A DNA stretch of 64,000 bases from Oxytricha trifallax (GCA_000711775.1 ARYC01000184.1:124001-188000), one strand, 5' to 3'; shown: positions 25,503 through 38,284, counted from the stretch's first letter. Made by a program: numbers and translations. The notes: a model not told the origin generated them from the letters alone.

Positions 25503-27390
25503 TCAAATTTACACACCATGATTGGTTTATTTTATAGAGACAATTAATCGAGCCAATAGTTTTAATAATTAGGCCAAACATTATTAATTTACGCCAATTA
25601 TAATTTTATTTTAATTTAATTGTTCTTAATTCCTAATCTTCGTTCTTAATTGACTAATGCGGTTTTACAAGTCTAAAGTTCTCATGGATTTCTATTACTT
25701 CAATAGGAAACTTTAAAATTGACTTTTAAAAGGCTTTCCTTTTTAATTTTGAGATTATATTTCATTATTGATGAAATCTACACTTTTTTGAGAGGCATGC
25801 CTTGAAATCTAACTTAAACTCTTCTTTTTTATTATAAATTGCTTCTATGAAATAACAATGTTCGTGCATTATTGTATAAAATTTTAGTTTAATCAATCGT
25901 AACAAACATAAATTAAAAACGGATTATTAACTATATTAAGCAATAATCACTATTTTAATTAGGCGCTATTACTTCTTATTTTTATGTATTCAGATTTATA
26001 GTAGAGTAATTTTTTCTAAGGCTTTTTTTATTTTTGTTTTTAATTTAGTCTGTAAACATGTTGAAGCTTAGAGTTTGCTATTGCATGAAAATATTAGTAA
26101 ATTGATGAAAAGAGATATAGTATAATATACTTAAACTAGAATATTTATCGAGATTCTTCTAAAGCATTTGATTTTCCGCTTTGACTTATAGCAATTTCAT
26201 TATTTCAAATAAAATTCTCAATTTTTCAATTGAGCAACATATGTTTTTATTAAAAAATCTGGCATTATAATTTATTTCATCTTGAGGGCCTTCAAATCAG
26301 TCATACTCTAATTAGTCTTATGTTTTCCACTCATATATAATAAGGAAGTTCCACTGCCAATAGTATTTTTACTGGCATTGCTAACTTACTGCAAATATCT
26401 CTACGATTTCTTCTGCTTATTATCATTTTGAGTGCTGTTGCTGTGCTCTATAAATTATTTCACTTAATCCATGTTCATGTCTTGTGGCAGGTGATTTATT
26501 ATAACTCTATTCTTGTTTATTATTTTAAGGGATAATATAGAAATTTGATAAAAATAAACGGTTTTATTCATAATTTAGAAAAATGTAAGAAAATTTTTTT
26601 TTAATTTCTTTCATTTCAATATAAATATCATGCAACTAATTGACTTTTACAATAACATTGCTATTTTTATCAAATCTTTATACTTCATTCTTTATAATGT
26701 AATTAAAAAATTTGAAGCCTAATTTGCGAATTATTTATTTATTAGAAAAATTAAAAAAATCTTAATTTTATATCTTTTCATATTTTTGATTAAATTATTA
26801 AGGGTTCTTGTGAATGTGAACTCGACACTATGTTTTAGTTATTTCTTGAATCAGTTTACTATTATATCATACCCATTCAAAATTTATATAAGATAAAAAT
26901 AATAAATAAAAATAGTAAATTTTTTATTTTATGATTGAATCTTTTAAATATCTCTGATATGATTATTGTCTCTATTACTTATATACAAAAATACTTTACT
27001 TATATATTATATAACAGAAAACTCAGCTATAAAATTTGACTTTAAATATAAATTAATAAGAGTATTATTTCTCAAAATAATTCTATTAAATAATATTTAC
27101 TCTCCTCCTATTGCTATGAGACATCGTCCTCATTCAATGTTATGGGGCTAAAATTCCTAGTTGGAGTGTTATTCGCTTGACTATTCTGATTTCTGTTAAA
27201 CAATTTCTACTGCAAATTTTAACTGCTTTTAGTATATTATAATTTAATTAAATAAAACTATTATATTTATCAATTTAGTGGTGAGACTTGATTTTAACCT
27301 GAAGTCTCATAGGTTTCCCAGAGATTTATCAACTTCTGTAAATGTTTGAATAGAGTTATTCGAAGAATTTGGGTTCTTCTCTTAATTTTG
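25503..27390 (-). CDS. Unrecognised Q/N-rich coiled-coil protein in several segments
   Basis: Separate open minus-strand segments share the same Q/N/S-rich style. They lie near 27385-27290 (NPNSSNNSIQTFTEVDKSL), 27225-27095 (NNTPTRNFSPITLNEDDVS), 26540-26270 (HLPQDMNMDQVKQFIEHSN), about 26210-26060 (VKAENQMLQKNLDKYSS) and 25840-25503 (SQKSVDFINNEIQSQNQKGK, ending at TGA 25503-25505). AT-rich gaps of about 65 to 550 bases separate them. I infer one MDS-split gene; pointers were not resolved, the start is unknown, and segments could belong to more than one gene. Confidence 0.45.
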
Positions 27391-29179
27391 CTATTGTCAA
27401 ATTAAAAAATTGTAAAGTTATAAAAATAAATATTCAATATAGATTCTAAGTAATATTTTTTAATAAAAATGTTATAAATAAACAATATCTGAAGCTTTTA
27501 TAGATCCCCCTTATTACATCTAATCTATCTTATTATTAAAATTATTATTTAGGTTTTAATTAAGTATTTTATTATTGTGGAGTGTTTAAAGTCGAAAGTT
27601 AACTTCTAAAGGCATTAGTAATATTTTCATTTTAATTATTGTGAAAATTACAATTATGTTCAATTATAATTTAAATATTTACTAAATGAATTTCATTATA
27701 AACTTGTATAAATTAACTAAATTAAACATAGATGTATAAATTAAAATTATATCAATTTAATAAATAATTATAAACTTCAATATTTTTGAAGTAAATTAAG
27801 ATTTTATAAGTTAATATTGAGAGTAAGATTTGAGGTTTAAAGCTATATTGGCTAATGATTTTTATTGAAATTCTAAATAGTTGTAAAATTTCTGCTTTAA
27901 TTCATCTACTAGATTGCATGAGAATTTGTATTTCTAGTCATTTAAAAATTATCATTATTTTAGGAATACAATGAAAATAAATTAAATTTTAATGGTGAAA
28001 ATAATATAATTCATAACATTTAACAATAAAAATTGTCTCAGAATTAATGCCTAATTAAATTCTAAAAGATTAAGGAAATTATTTTGCAAAAATATACTGT
28101 TAATATTATTTATGAAACATCAAAGGAAAAGAGATATATTAATTTTGAGCAAATTACAATCACCAAAAGAGGAGTTTTATCGTTGGAAATTGAGATATAT
28201 TCACTCTAGCAAAATAACTACTTTTAAATATTAAAGCGCTGAGTATAAGATTGAAAAGTCTCGATGCGTGTTTAAGAATCATTAGTGAATTTGCAACTAT
28301 TTAATTTAAATAAATCTCCCTAAATGATATGTATTATTCATTATCTATAAAATAATAATGATAAAATAAATATATCAAATGTACTATTTAAAATAGAAGA
28401 AAAAAATAAAATTTAATAGAAGAAATCTTTTTAAAAAGGCAAAGAAATTATTATAAGTATTATATTTTTATAATACTGAGACCAAATTATCACGATTTAT
28501 CGTGTTGCTGAAGTTGCAATTATTCATCAACTATTTTAATATCTTGCTTTAAATTCTAAAAATGGTGTAAGTTTCATAATGAAATTTCAATATTATATAT
28601 ATTTAGAGATAATATTATTAAACTTTCTTAGTATTTTAAAATAAAAGAACTTTAAATAATTGCAAATTATTTTTTTTATTATTTGTTAGATATTATCATC
28701 AATTTAAATATTTTTATGAATATAAAACTTTAAGATAATTATTATTATATAACAAAATTTGTAATATTATTCGTATAATATTACTGAGTATGAGCTCAGA
28801 TAAATTTAGGTTAGGTCATAATAAGAAAAAATATTCTAGTCATTACCATTGAACTTTAATTGAATAAATCATTGCGTGTAAGAGACTTTCGCAAAGACAT
28901 TTAGAATAATATAATAATTAGTTTCTAAAATTAATAAAGTTAATCATTCTTAATTTATGTATTTATTTATTTTTCTAAAAAATATTATTACATCAAATTA
29001 TTAAAATATAAAGAAAAATAATTGAATATTTTTTTATTATTCATTTAATTTCATTTAAAAGGAAGAATATAAATAAGAAATTGGGATATTTTTAGTTAAA
29101 TATTTATTTAACAATAAAGTTAAATATAAAAAGTGGCATATATATTATAGTATTATTTCTTAATTATAAACTAAATAAA
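27391..29179. other. AT-rich region without a supported gene
   Basis: Very AT-rich. One short + stretch near 28110-28295 reads like protein (KEEFYRWKLRYIHSSKI), but nothing around it extends it. The last few hundred bases form the 5' flank of repeat unit 1. Confidence 0.45.
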
Positions 29180-30480
29180 ATGGAAAACTTGATCAACTAA
29201 AATAATAATTAAAATAACAACGATAATGTTTAGATAAATTGAGATTTAATACTTGAAGAAAATTATAAAAAATCAACCGTAAATAAATTTAATAAAGTAA
29301 TAATCATTTATTATTTTTAACAAACTCGAAGATAATTTTTATTTAAATAAATATTTTCTTAAATAAATTTATTATAATACTTGAAGAGATTGAATTCAAA
29401 GTTTTAAATCTTGGATTATAGCATCATAATGTTTTGCTAGAAGAAAATACAAATTTAGAACTCCAAGACCCAATCTTTGAAGAATTATAATAAAGTGAGT
29501 TCTTGAAAATTTCAAATTATAATTATCATTATAATCCAAAATCAAGCAGATCAATTCACTTATTTCAGCAACTCAAAAGTAAACCTGTAGAAGTTATGAT
29601 ATTTTCATATTTACCTATGTTAAAAGCTTAAATTTTAATGAGAAGCTTAGCATATGCAGGCATTATTTAAAGCAAAAACCTTGTAGATTCTTTTTAAGAT
29701 TAAGAGAGAAGAATAAAAGACATTGTTTCTATTACAATTCGTAATAAGATCGATTTATGTAAGACATAGATTAGGTTTTAAATTCTTCAGAATTTTTTGG
29801 AATTTGATGTTAAAATAATTTTAAGTTATGCACCAGATAATTGTAATGAACTGTCAATTTTAATGGAACTTTTTCAAAGCCTAAAACTTAAAATTAAGGG
29901 CCTGGTGCTTAAAGATATAGACAGCTCAAGCTTTTAAACAATGATTTATAAAAGTTTTAAGATTGAATAATAGATTGTAGGATTAGAATCTTTTGAAATA
30001 AGTGAAATAGAATTGAATTTGAGTTCATATATTTTGGAGTTCTTTCTTAATGCTAAATTATAATTTATTTTATAAATACTAAAATTATTATTAAAAAAAC
30101 AATTAAATTGATGTTCCAATTAAGAAAAAGAATCAGTTATAAAGTTCCATAAAAAAACAAATTAAAGATTTACCTAAATTAAAATTTTTTAATCAAAATT
30201 ATTTTGCAAATATCTTATCTTACTGAAATAAATGATTTGGTATAATCCAATTAATTTTGATTTATTCTATAATCACATTGAAACTTCAAATATATAATCC
30301 ATAAAATATAATTCATCACTTGACTTATTAAATAAGATTTGCTTCATGAAATTTATTGAATCTTCTCAAAATTTAAAGAATTTAAGCATAAGAGCATTAA
30401 AAAAATCACCAGATTAATATACAAATATAAAATCTGACTTTAATGGCATTAGAATTAAATCATAATTCTGTTTTATTAAG
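29180..30480 (+). CDS. Repeat unit 1, alpha module: leucine-rich family protein
   Basis: ATG at 29180 (MENLINQNNNQNNN) matches the MENLSDF starts of units 2 and 3. After an AT-rich gap a long open stretch (about 29390-30075) encodes LKSKPVEVMIFSYLP, then MRSLAYAGII and further helical, leucine-rich sequence. A further gap leads to ETSNIQSIKYNSSLDLLNKI and FIESSQNLKNLSI, which read like leucine-rich repeats. The KPVEVMIFSYLP stretch faintly resembles an F-box start, but I do not claim it. The same blocks recur at 41.5-42.7 kb and 56.6-58.2 kb with coding differences, so this is a protein family rather than junk. Gaps at about 29245-29385 and 30080-30235 look like IESs. Confidence 0.55.
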
Positions 30481-31139
30481 TATATTACATATAATAATAA
30501 ATAAAACAATGATTAAGTATTTTTTTATTTTTAAAGAAATTGTTTAATAAATTAAAATTAATTTTTGATAAATGAAATTGTTATTGTTATTTAAAAGAAA
30601 TATAAATAAATATTAGAAATAAAAATTATTATGAATTTTCGATTACTATTGTATATTCGACAAATATGATATATAATCGTTTATAAAGAGTAAGTTTATA
30701 TTATAATTAACTTAAGTTATCAACAAAAATATAATTTTTAAATAAAAATTGTAATAATTAATATTCAAATTATGTTTAATAGCATATACGCGAAGAGTCT
30801 TATTTTATAATAATTGATAAAATTACAAGCATCAATTTCCCTGAAAAATACTGCTAAAAATATTAACTAATTTGTTAGTTATTAATTAGATAAAAATTTA
30901 TTTCGTTAACTTTAAGAGAAACAGACTACTATTTTTACTCTTTATGAACTATTTAAATAAAAATATTAACATAAACTTAAGGTTTATTATGAAATACTTA
31001 TTAAATTATTAATTTTGATATTCTTTTTTACCTAAATCTATTGAAGTTTTAAAGTAATTCGATTAAATAAAATTAAGCTATGGGATTATTATCTAATTTT
31101 TTAAACAAATTTTTATGTGAGTTTTCGAGGTTATAAACG
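30481..31139. other. AT-rich gap inside repeat unit 1
   Basis: No open frame is supported. It lies between the alpha module and module D of unit 1. Confidence 0.4.
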
Positions 31140-31760
31140 TATGTAAATTAATTGTCAAATCACATAGCTATAATTATAGCTTAAAAGTAAAATTTACTTG
31201 AAAAGTTTACTGTTGACTCAATAGATGAATTTCATAATTTCTTCAATGCCATTGTAACAATTTAAAACATTAAAATTAAAAATGCTTCATATTTTATATA
31301 TTCATTATAATCCTAAAATTTTTTATTATTTTTATATAGTATTAAATTATATCTTTGTTAAGAATTTTTAATAAGTATTTTAATAATTGAAGATCTTGGA
31401 AAAATGGATTGGAATATTACAGATATATTACATCATCTTAATGATATATAAGATATTCTGAGATAAAAATTTAACCCTGAAGAGCCTTTATAATTTATAC
31501 CTTTCTTTGAACATACAAACACCTAATCGGAAGAACAAATACTTTAAAGATAAGAAAATTTTAGGGATCATAATCTGTATATACTTTTGAGTTTTTACGA
31601 GAGAAGAAAACTTAGAATGAAAGAATTCAAATTAGATATAAGATTGTATGATACATATGCAAGTCTCGAATAACTGCATAATTAAGAAACTCAAAGTCAC
31701 TTAAAAATTTAATTGAGGTAATTGAGGTATTTATTTTTAGAGGGAAAGGTAATTAACATT
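31140..31760 (+). CDS. Repeat unit 1, beta modules D and C
   Basis: Module D (about 31145-31310) encodes NQLSNHIAIIIAQKQNLLEK, which aligns with NQLEYHLALVLAEKLNQIEK at 50.2 kb and NQLDWHLALVLAQKLNQIEK at 59.5 kb. Module C (about 31388-31760) encodes IEDLGKMDWNITDILHHLND, aligned to units 2 and 3. Conservation is at protein level while the intervening DNA diverges. Function unknown; the protein is probably helical. It may be one gene with the LRR module at 33.3 kb, separated by IESs and a MITE. Confidence 0.5.
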
Positions 31761-31979
31761 TACTTTAAAAGGGTTTATGAAAGAATGATTTATTATATAA
31801 TGCAATTAATTTAAGAGAGTAAATGCGAATTCAAAATCATATTCAAGCATAAAAATTAAAATTTATCGTTTTTAAAAAATTTATGCATTATACTTTTTAC
31901 AATTTTAATATTGTTAATTACAATACTTAAAAATCCAATCTAAATAGAAAAAAGTAATTCGTATTAAAATTTAAAAAAA

Positions 31980-32342
31980 GGGGTGGGAAGTTTCCTGCCC
32001 CCAACATTAATTTTTTATTGTTTGGCAATAAAAATATCAGAAACAAATAAATTTCAATTTCAATTACCTTAACCATAACCATGTACTAAACAACTTTTAT
32101 TAATTTATAATATTCAAGGTACATAATTATTTTTTATAAAATTATATATTATAAACAAAGCCAAAATAATTGTTTTTGCTAATAATTAATGTGATTTTCA
32201 TTAAAATTCAAATTCATTATCAAGCTAGAAATGATATTTGAAGCTAAATTAAAAATAACTAGATCATAATTGATGATAGAGATTCCTTGAAAATTATAAA
32301 AATTACATATTTTTATGTATGGGGCAGGAAACTTCCTCCCCC
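31980..32342. mobile_element. MITE-like element, copy 1 (GGGGTGGGAAGTTTCC ends)
   Basis: A 363-base AT-rich segment is bounded by GGGGTGGGAAGTTTCCTGC on the left and the near inverted complement GCAGGAAACTTCCTCCCCC on the right. A second element with the same termini is at 40200-40720. There is no transposase inside. Target duplication is unclear because both flanks are A-rich. Confidence 0.65.
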
Positions 32343-32428
32343 AAAAAATAATTTCTAATAAAGTCATTTAAGCTACACTAAGTAGAAAAACTTTAATATC
32401 GATTTAATCAAAGATTTATTTCTAAATT

Positions 32429-32470
32429 GAATAGTGAATAGTGAATAGTGAATAGTGAATAGTGAATAGT
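32429..32470. repeat. Tandem heptamer GAATAGT x6
   Basis: Six perfect head-to-tail copies of GAATAGT (42 bases) lie just before the GC-richer island. Confidence 0.9.
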
Positions 32471-32489
32471 TTAAGTTAAATTAATAACG

Positions 32490-32985
32490 AGATATTCTGG
32501 GTCATAACATGACCCAATATTTGCATCCTTGGGTCATGACGTTGCTGGTGTGAATGACGTGCCACATAACCTTGAGCCCCCAAAAAAACCAAAAAACCTC
32601 ACGAGAGTAAAAACTGTGGAAAAGACTAGCAATTGCTCGGCTCCTCTGTGCTCCTGACGTCCGCCACTCATCACTGTGTGGAATGCAGTCCCACTTCTTC
32701 CCCCCGCCTGCCTCCCTTCTTGCCAGCCTTGTTAGACTGTATCCACCCTGCCAACTAACGGCGTAATGGCAGGGAAATCGGCTCTGTAGAGCTCTCTCCA
32801 TGGCGATTGAACCCCGCTAGCTCGTTGTTATTTGCAGGTAGGTCTCTGGGCGCTTTCATCTCTTGCATGAGACAATATTAGGCTTATATGGTTCGGATTA
32901 CCAAAACAAAAAGAATCCTAAATAGAAAGCAACACATATGGGATCCACGGTCACCTGAAGGCACTCCCTATTTAGTATCTTTTTA
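32490..32985. other. GC-richer island of unknown origin
   Basis: About 500 bases close to half G+C in an otherwise extremely AT-rich region. It opens with a short inverted repeat (GGGTCATAACATGACCC at about 32500-32516). One minus frame is open at 32801-32502 (MERALQSRFPCHYAVSWQGG start) but matches nothing I know. The complement of 32792-32811 resembles a tRNA B-box (GGGTTCAATCGCC), so a SINE-like origin is possible, but no A-box or tRNA fold was found. Confidence 0.4.
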
Positions 32986-33289
32986 ATTTAATAATTTTAT
33001 TTCTAAATTAATAAGTTATTTTTTTTAAAAATTGATAAACCTAAGATGTGTTGCAGAAAATTATAATTTTCTTTTAATATTTTACTTCCATTTTGCATTT
33101 GATTACTAAAAATATAATTTGGTATATTTGGAATAACAAATTAATGTCACTTATTCTTTATTTGATAATATTAGCAATTTCAGTCCTAAAATAACATTAA
33201 GATTTCATTCATTAAATTTAATTTATTCGACTATTTTGGTTTAAATTGTTACAATAGGCAAATAACTAAAAATAAATGCTTAAAAATTA

Positions 33290-34290
33290 AACGCTCAAGC
33301 ATTAATGATAGTATCTTACAATATTTTTGCAGATTTATAAATAAGGGAAATTATTCTATTGAGATTATAGATTTAGCACAAAACAATATTACTCTACAAA
33401 AAAAGAAAGCTTAATCAAGTTTCTTACAAGTTTTATAGCAAGGAAGTGTTAAAAATATAAATATGTAAGACAATTAACTTGATTATGTTTTAATTAAGTT
33501 ATTAATAACACATTTAATATAATATAACTTGGACTGGAGCTGTGCCAATTGATTTAAACTGCTTCAATAAGTAAAAATTTGATAAATTTAACATACTTAA
33601 ATTTATCTTAAAATCCTCTTAAAGACTAAGGAGCACTTCTAGTATATTCATGTTTTAATTTCACCCCAAATCTGTTGGATTTAAACCTTAGCTAATGCAA
33701 TTTGACTTTTGATTCATTCGTACCATTCTTTAAAAGTATTGAGAATTTAACGTAACTTAGATTTGTAGATTTAAGCCACAATAACTTTAGTGAATAAAAA
33801 TTCTCTCCTAGCATTAAAATTTTATTTAGATTTATGTAAACAAGCAGATTTTCATTAAATATAAGTAGCTGTTAATTAAATGAATATTCTTCAAACACTA
33901 TAAGTATGCTAATTTAGGCAAATACTAGGATTAAGAAGTTATTTATAATTTAGAATTTCTTTTTCAATTTAATTAAAAATAATTAACAAATTTTATTTAA
34001 CTAAGTTAATCCTTGAGGATAACGAGGGCTTTGGGGAAATAGGTTTGTAAAGTATCATTTAATGTATGCAAGAAAATATTAATTTAAAGTAATTAGATTT
34101 GAGAAAATGTATATCTAAAAATTTGCATTAGAAATATTAAGATATATAAGATAAAAGAATAATTATTGATTAACTTTGAAAAATATCAATTTAATTCAAA
34201 TATAGATATAAAAAAGCAAAATGATATTTAATTAAAATTAATATCAAATAAATGGTAGTTAAATTAAATTATAAACATGAAGAGTAATTT
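33290..34290 (+). CDS. Repeat unit 1, module A: leucine-rich repeat protein
   Basis: Segments of the + strand encode RI-type leucine-rich repeats: IEIIDLAQNNITLQKKKA (33357 on), VKNINMQDNQLDYVLIKLL, then after a gap LLDLNLSQCNLTFDSFVPFF, LRFVDLSHNNFSEQ and SLNISSCQLNEYSSNTIS. These match module A of unit 2 (53035-53888) closely at protein level. LRR proteins bind other proteins; the target is unknown. A TGA near 33548 falls in a gap I interpret as an IES. The C-terminus is unclear after about 33980. Confidence 0.5.
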
Positions 34291-34856
34291 TGTATTTATA
34301 AATATAAATAATTTTCTAAATTATCATAATACATTTTATTATTAAACAATAGTATCAATTTATAAAATTCCTAAAGTAAAGAAAGAAAGTGTAATCATTT
34401 GATTCTCAAAATTAATAAATTTTTAATATTTTTGGACAAACTTTATATATTTTTCCCATTTAAACCATTGAAGTTTTTAACTAAGGGAATTCTATTCTAT
34501 TTCATATTTAGATAAATTAATTATTACTATTGCCACAAGAAAATTTTCAAATTTACTCTAAATTACCAAATCACTATTACTTCCTAAAAATTATAATTAT
34601 AAAAAAATTTAAATATAAAAAAGTTGAATGAGACTACTGCTTTGGTTTTGGGGTTTCGATCAAATAAATAACTTATAACTTTAATTTATAAAACATATTC
34701 ATAATTATGTTGTTTGTAAAGTTTAGCCATGAAATTAATGCATTTTTTTATTTAAAAAATTAAATTTATGTTGTAATCATGAAATAATTACATAAAACTT
34801 ACCCATTAAATAGTAAAAAATAAAAATTAGAATAATAGTCACAAAAATTAATAATC
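34291..34856. other. AT-rich flank with a diverged direct repeat
   Basis: No gene. The part 34643-34856, starting at GGTTTTGGGGTTT, resembles 39712-39905 in the same orientation (shared ATTTATGTTGTAA, ATGAAAT, CTTACCCA). The two copies bracket the truncated TBE and the ATPase remnant. Confidence 0.45.
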
Positions 34857-35390
34857 GATGCTGTGTTTACATTCAACACTTTCATCTAGAAGTCTTGGTA
34901 TAAGAGGCATAGTAATATAGAAGTATATGACTAGAAAGTCAAGGTATCAACAATGGCAATTCTTGGAGGTATTAGCGAGGATGCTGGTTTAGAAACTTAT
35001 GTTATTCATCCTCGCTCTATTAAGACAGAGCAGTATATTAAGTTCTTAGAGCAGCTGAGAGAGAAGTACCCTGAATAAGAGATTATACTATTCGTTGATA
35101 ATCTTTCAGTTCATAAGACAAAAGAAACAAGGAAAAATTATGAACTAAGAATAACACCAGTGTTCAACGTGCCTAACAGACCATAGTTTAATGGAATTTA
35201 ATTCTACTGGGATATACTAAGAGGTCATTATAAGAAACTGCTGCTATACCACCTGATGCTTGACCTACCTATTGATACAGTCGATTTTATAAAAAGTTCA
35301 GCTAAGAGAGTTGATAATTTTTCGGCTTAAAAGTGTGCTAAAGAAGAGAGAGTGAATGCATATAAATAAGTTTTGTAGTTAAGTTAATGA
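34857..35390 (+). pseudogene. TBE transposase, 5'-truncated, catalytic Glu changed to Gln
   Basis: Open from the truncation point to TGA 35388-35390. It keeps the end of the first catalytic Asp motif (DAVFTF), a conserved AILGGISEDAGLETYVIHP block, and FVDNLS (second Asp). Where the full copy has GIEFY, the third DDE residue, this copy has GIQFY: GAA became TAA, which is glutamine in this code. The residue two before it is also changed (D to N). It cannot be catalytically active. Confidence 0.85.
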
Positions 35391-35439
35391 ATATATAAGT
35401 CACATTTAAAATTCTTTAGAGGTAGCTGGCTTCTCTTAC

Positions 35440-36185
35440 TTTTCTTCTACTTCTTGCTTCCCTTTTCCTAAGTTTCTTCTCTTGCTGCCAGCTCCTGCAT
35501 CTATGTTCATTGACTCTGGAGGCTAAATATTTGAATAAAGTCTCTTGCTAACTTCATACTTTGTCTGCGACTTTCGCTCTCTGTGAAGCTTGCTCTATTC
35601 CTTCATCAAAAAGATGCCAGTACCAGATTTTTCTAAAGAGTTAAGCTACAAATCTTACTTGAAATATAAGGGTGCTTCTGCAGCTCTGATAGCCAGCTCT
35701 CACTTATCTTGATCCCTTGTTTGTCCTTATCTCTGAAGAGATGCTGTACCTTTTCTTATGAGATTCTTGAATAATTTCTTTCAAGTAATCACCTTTAATT
35801 GTTGCAAGAATGCCAAAGAAATAGTTTCTCTCAGGTAGTTTATTTGACAACTGCTTCCTAGTAGGCAAGTACAGCGAAACCTCTGGGTCATTCATAGCAT
35901 CATCATATAAGTTAGTCACTGAGATTTCTGGATAGTATGGGATCTCTGCAAACTTTACATCTTAAGTTTTCAATGCTTTCCTCTCTTCGCAGAGTATGGC
36001 TCTTAAAAATGAAATTTTAGTACCTTCCATCGTTGGCAGAACAAACCAACTACATAATCAAGATTAGCCACTTTGAGTTCATTACCTTGCAGCACCAGGT
36101 AGCGATGCAAATCCTCCTTGCTTCTAAATCTTTGAATTAATTCTTGTGCTTGCACTATTTTCATTGCATCATTCATTGACTCCAT
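35440..36185 (-). pseudogene. TBE 22 kDa-type ORF, frameshifted
   Basis: ATG at 36185 opens MESMNDAMKIVQAQELIQRF, a helical protein also present at 46366 in the full copy. The reading frame shifts at least twice (near 36030 and 35740), and the tail is K/R-rich. The function of this TBE protein is not known. In both copies it lies between the transposase and kinase genes, transcribed opposite to each. Confidence 0.75.
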
Positions 36186-36888
36186 CTTGTTTACAGATCT
36201 AAGAAATGATATTCAAATTTAAGTTTATTGATTTCAATTATATACCTCTGTAAAACATACTACTAAAAAGGGCATCCTATAGGAGGTCAACCTCTAAGAA
36301 GGATATGGAGAAAGTTTAGAGAACTGGTTTCAAACTTGAGAGATTGATATCAATTTCTACTGCTATAATTCCATATTTTTAAATTTAAATTGGTACGTAC
36401 TTAATTAGGAGAAGCTCCTAAAATGCTAGTACTTAATTAGGAGCACCCTAATTTTAATCATAAAAACATAAAATACCTCCTAAAGCAGTACGAACTTAAT
36501 TAAGTGCACCTCCTAAATCGGTACGTGCTGTAATCAACTTATTATTGATAGAAAAAATGGTTACTTCCTCCCTATATTTAGAGCTGGATTGTCTCTTAAC
36601 ACTCACAATTCTTCTCTAATACTCTAAGAACTTCCCTTGAAACTTGTAGACTTGAAAAGCTATCATACAAGCTCTCAGTTATAGAGGCAGTTTTAGAATT
36701 TTAAATTCAAATTTAAATATGAGCGCTAACATTTTAAGAAAAACAACAACACTTCCATCAACTAAATGAGACTTACCTTTGGCGTCAATAAAAAGTGTGA
36801 TAGCTGTGAGTTGAACTCTCATAAGGAACTACCAGAGCTATCACTTAAGGTCTATGTTATTAAAATAGAAATTGATAATAGAAAATAA
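36186..36888. promoter_or_regulatory. TBE internal intergenic region with AGGAGC/GTACTTAATT repeats
   Basis: Between the divergently oriented 22 kDa and zinc-finger/kinase ORFs, several copies of GTACTTAATTAGGAGC and variants lie at about 36395-36530, some in inverted orientation. The same block exists in the full copy (about 45990-46160). The position suggests a bidirectional promoter or protein-binding site; this is inference. Confidence 0.45.
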
Positions 36889-38165
36889 ATGGCAAACAAG
36901 TGTGTGGGAGACAGAGAGGAGGAGATAGGTATTAATGAAATTCCTATACAAACTGAAGAAGCTGAAGTCTATATTTGTGAGCTATGTGAGAGAGATTTTG
37001 CTCATAAATCAAGCTGGTACAGACAATAGAAAGAGCATTGAGAAGCCAAGCCCACTGTTTACTTAAAGCATGATAAAATAGATGGAAAGTATGACTGCTT
37101 TGAGTGCCATAAGCAATACTCTCATACAAGAGACTTGAAGAAGCATCTATTAAAAGCTCACAAGAAAGATATAGAAGTTGAGAATCATGAAGTTGAGCTG
37201 AAGCTTCTCAACAAAAGAAAAGCGAGGGAATATTCTAAGGTCGTAGTGCCTGAATAAGTAAGAGAGTTAGAGTACGTTAGGAAGGCACGCAACTAATTGA
37301 CCTCTGAAATAACAAAAATTATGATCAAGATTCAATACAAGAAAATACCGGTTCTTGCTTAAATTGACCTAGATACTTCTCTTTAAAGCTACCTAATATT
37401 AGAAGACTCCTTTGATAAGAAAGTTATCAATGATCATCAATACGCATACAAGGTGTATCCCTTAAACTATCTCTTAAGTGATGATAAATATTAGATGGAG
37501 TTTACAAATGAGTATCAAGTACTCACTCAAGCAAAGTTTAAAGAGTGTAGTTACTTAATCAAGCTAGATGCTGTTCTCCTTGCCAAGGATCATGTTGCTT
37601 TCAGACTTCCACTCTATGAAATGACCCTAAGAGATTTCATAACAGATCAAAGGAATCATAAGTAACTTGGATAAATAGCGACTCAGACCGTATAAGGTAT
37701 TAAAGAGCTTCATAATTTAGGGTTTGTTCACAGAGATTTGAAGCCAGAAAATATAATGATAAACTTCTCACCTGTAAGAGTAGCAATAATCGATTTCAAC
37801 AGAGCTTAAAGAGTGGAATTATCAAGGATTTGAACTGTAATGGGAACGCAAGGGTACTATCCAGAAAGAGAGGACTGGAGAGATGGAGACTTTTAGTGGG
37901 ATGTGTGGGCATTAGCAGGAATAATAATAGAGTGCGATATGCCTTGCAATGAATACTACTCTACAAGATGCGAGAAGGATGCTAAACAAAGAATAAATCA
38001 ATTTATAGATAAAAACAGAGTATCTCAATCAACAAAACAAATGGCAGAGAAAATAATAATTAAAAAAACTCAAGATCACACATATCAATAGAGTAGATAG
38101 AGTTGTGGTTAAGTAAGATAAACTTCAGACCTCTCCCACATGATCCTAAGGTGCATTTTGAGTGA
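36889..38165 (+). pseudogene. TBE zinc-finger/protein-kinase ORF, inactivated
   Basis: ATG at 36889. There are two C2H2 fingers; the first has its distal His replaced (RHMKVH in the full copy reads RQQKEH here) followed by a TGA. The second finger (YDCFECHKQYSHTRDLKKHL) is intact. A kinase domain follows with LGFVHRDLKPENIMI (catalytic loop) and AIIDFNRA (DFN in place of DFG). A second TGA lies in the activation segment where the full copy encodes SRLGTEIGTQGYYPE. This pairing of zinc fingers and kinase is specific to TBE 57 kDa proteins. Confidence 0.82.
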
Positions 38166-38207
38166 TTAAATTAAATACATTTACTATAAATTTCACATTA
38201 AAACCTA

Positions 38208-38284
38208 TTAATAACCCCAACCCCTAACAAATTCCCTACAAATCAAAGCACTTATAAACCTCATTAAGGGGTTTTGGGGTTTTG
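38208..38284. repeat. Right terminal inverted repeat of TBE copy 1
   Basis: About 77 bases, nearly identical to the termini at 44253-44329 and 48223-48299. It ends in two G4T4 units plus G. Confidence 0.88.

Larger units (their letters stand above)
34857..38284. mobile_element. Telomere-bearing element (TBE), copy 1, truncated at the transposase end
   Basis: The right terminus ends in GGGGTTTTGGGGTTTTG (38268-38284), the inverted telomere-repeat end of TBEs. Inside are a transposase (+), a 22 kDa-type ORF (-) and a zinc-finger/kinase ORF (+), the known TBE gene set. Compared with the full-length copy at 44253-48299, which has the opposite orientation, the transposase start and the left terminus are missing. 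The break is at about 34857. All three genes carry lesions, so this copy is dead. Confidence 0.88.
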
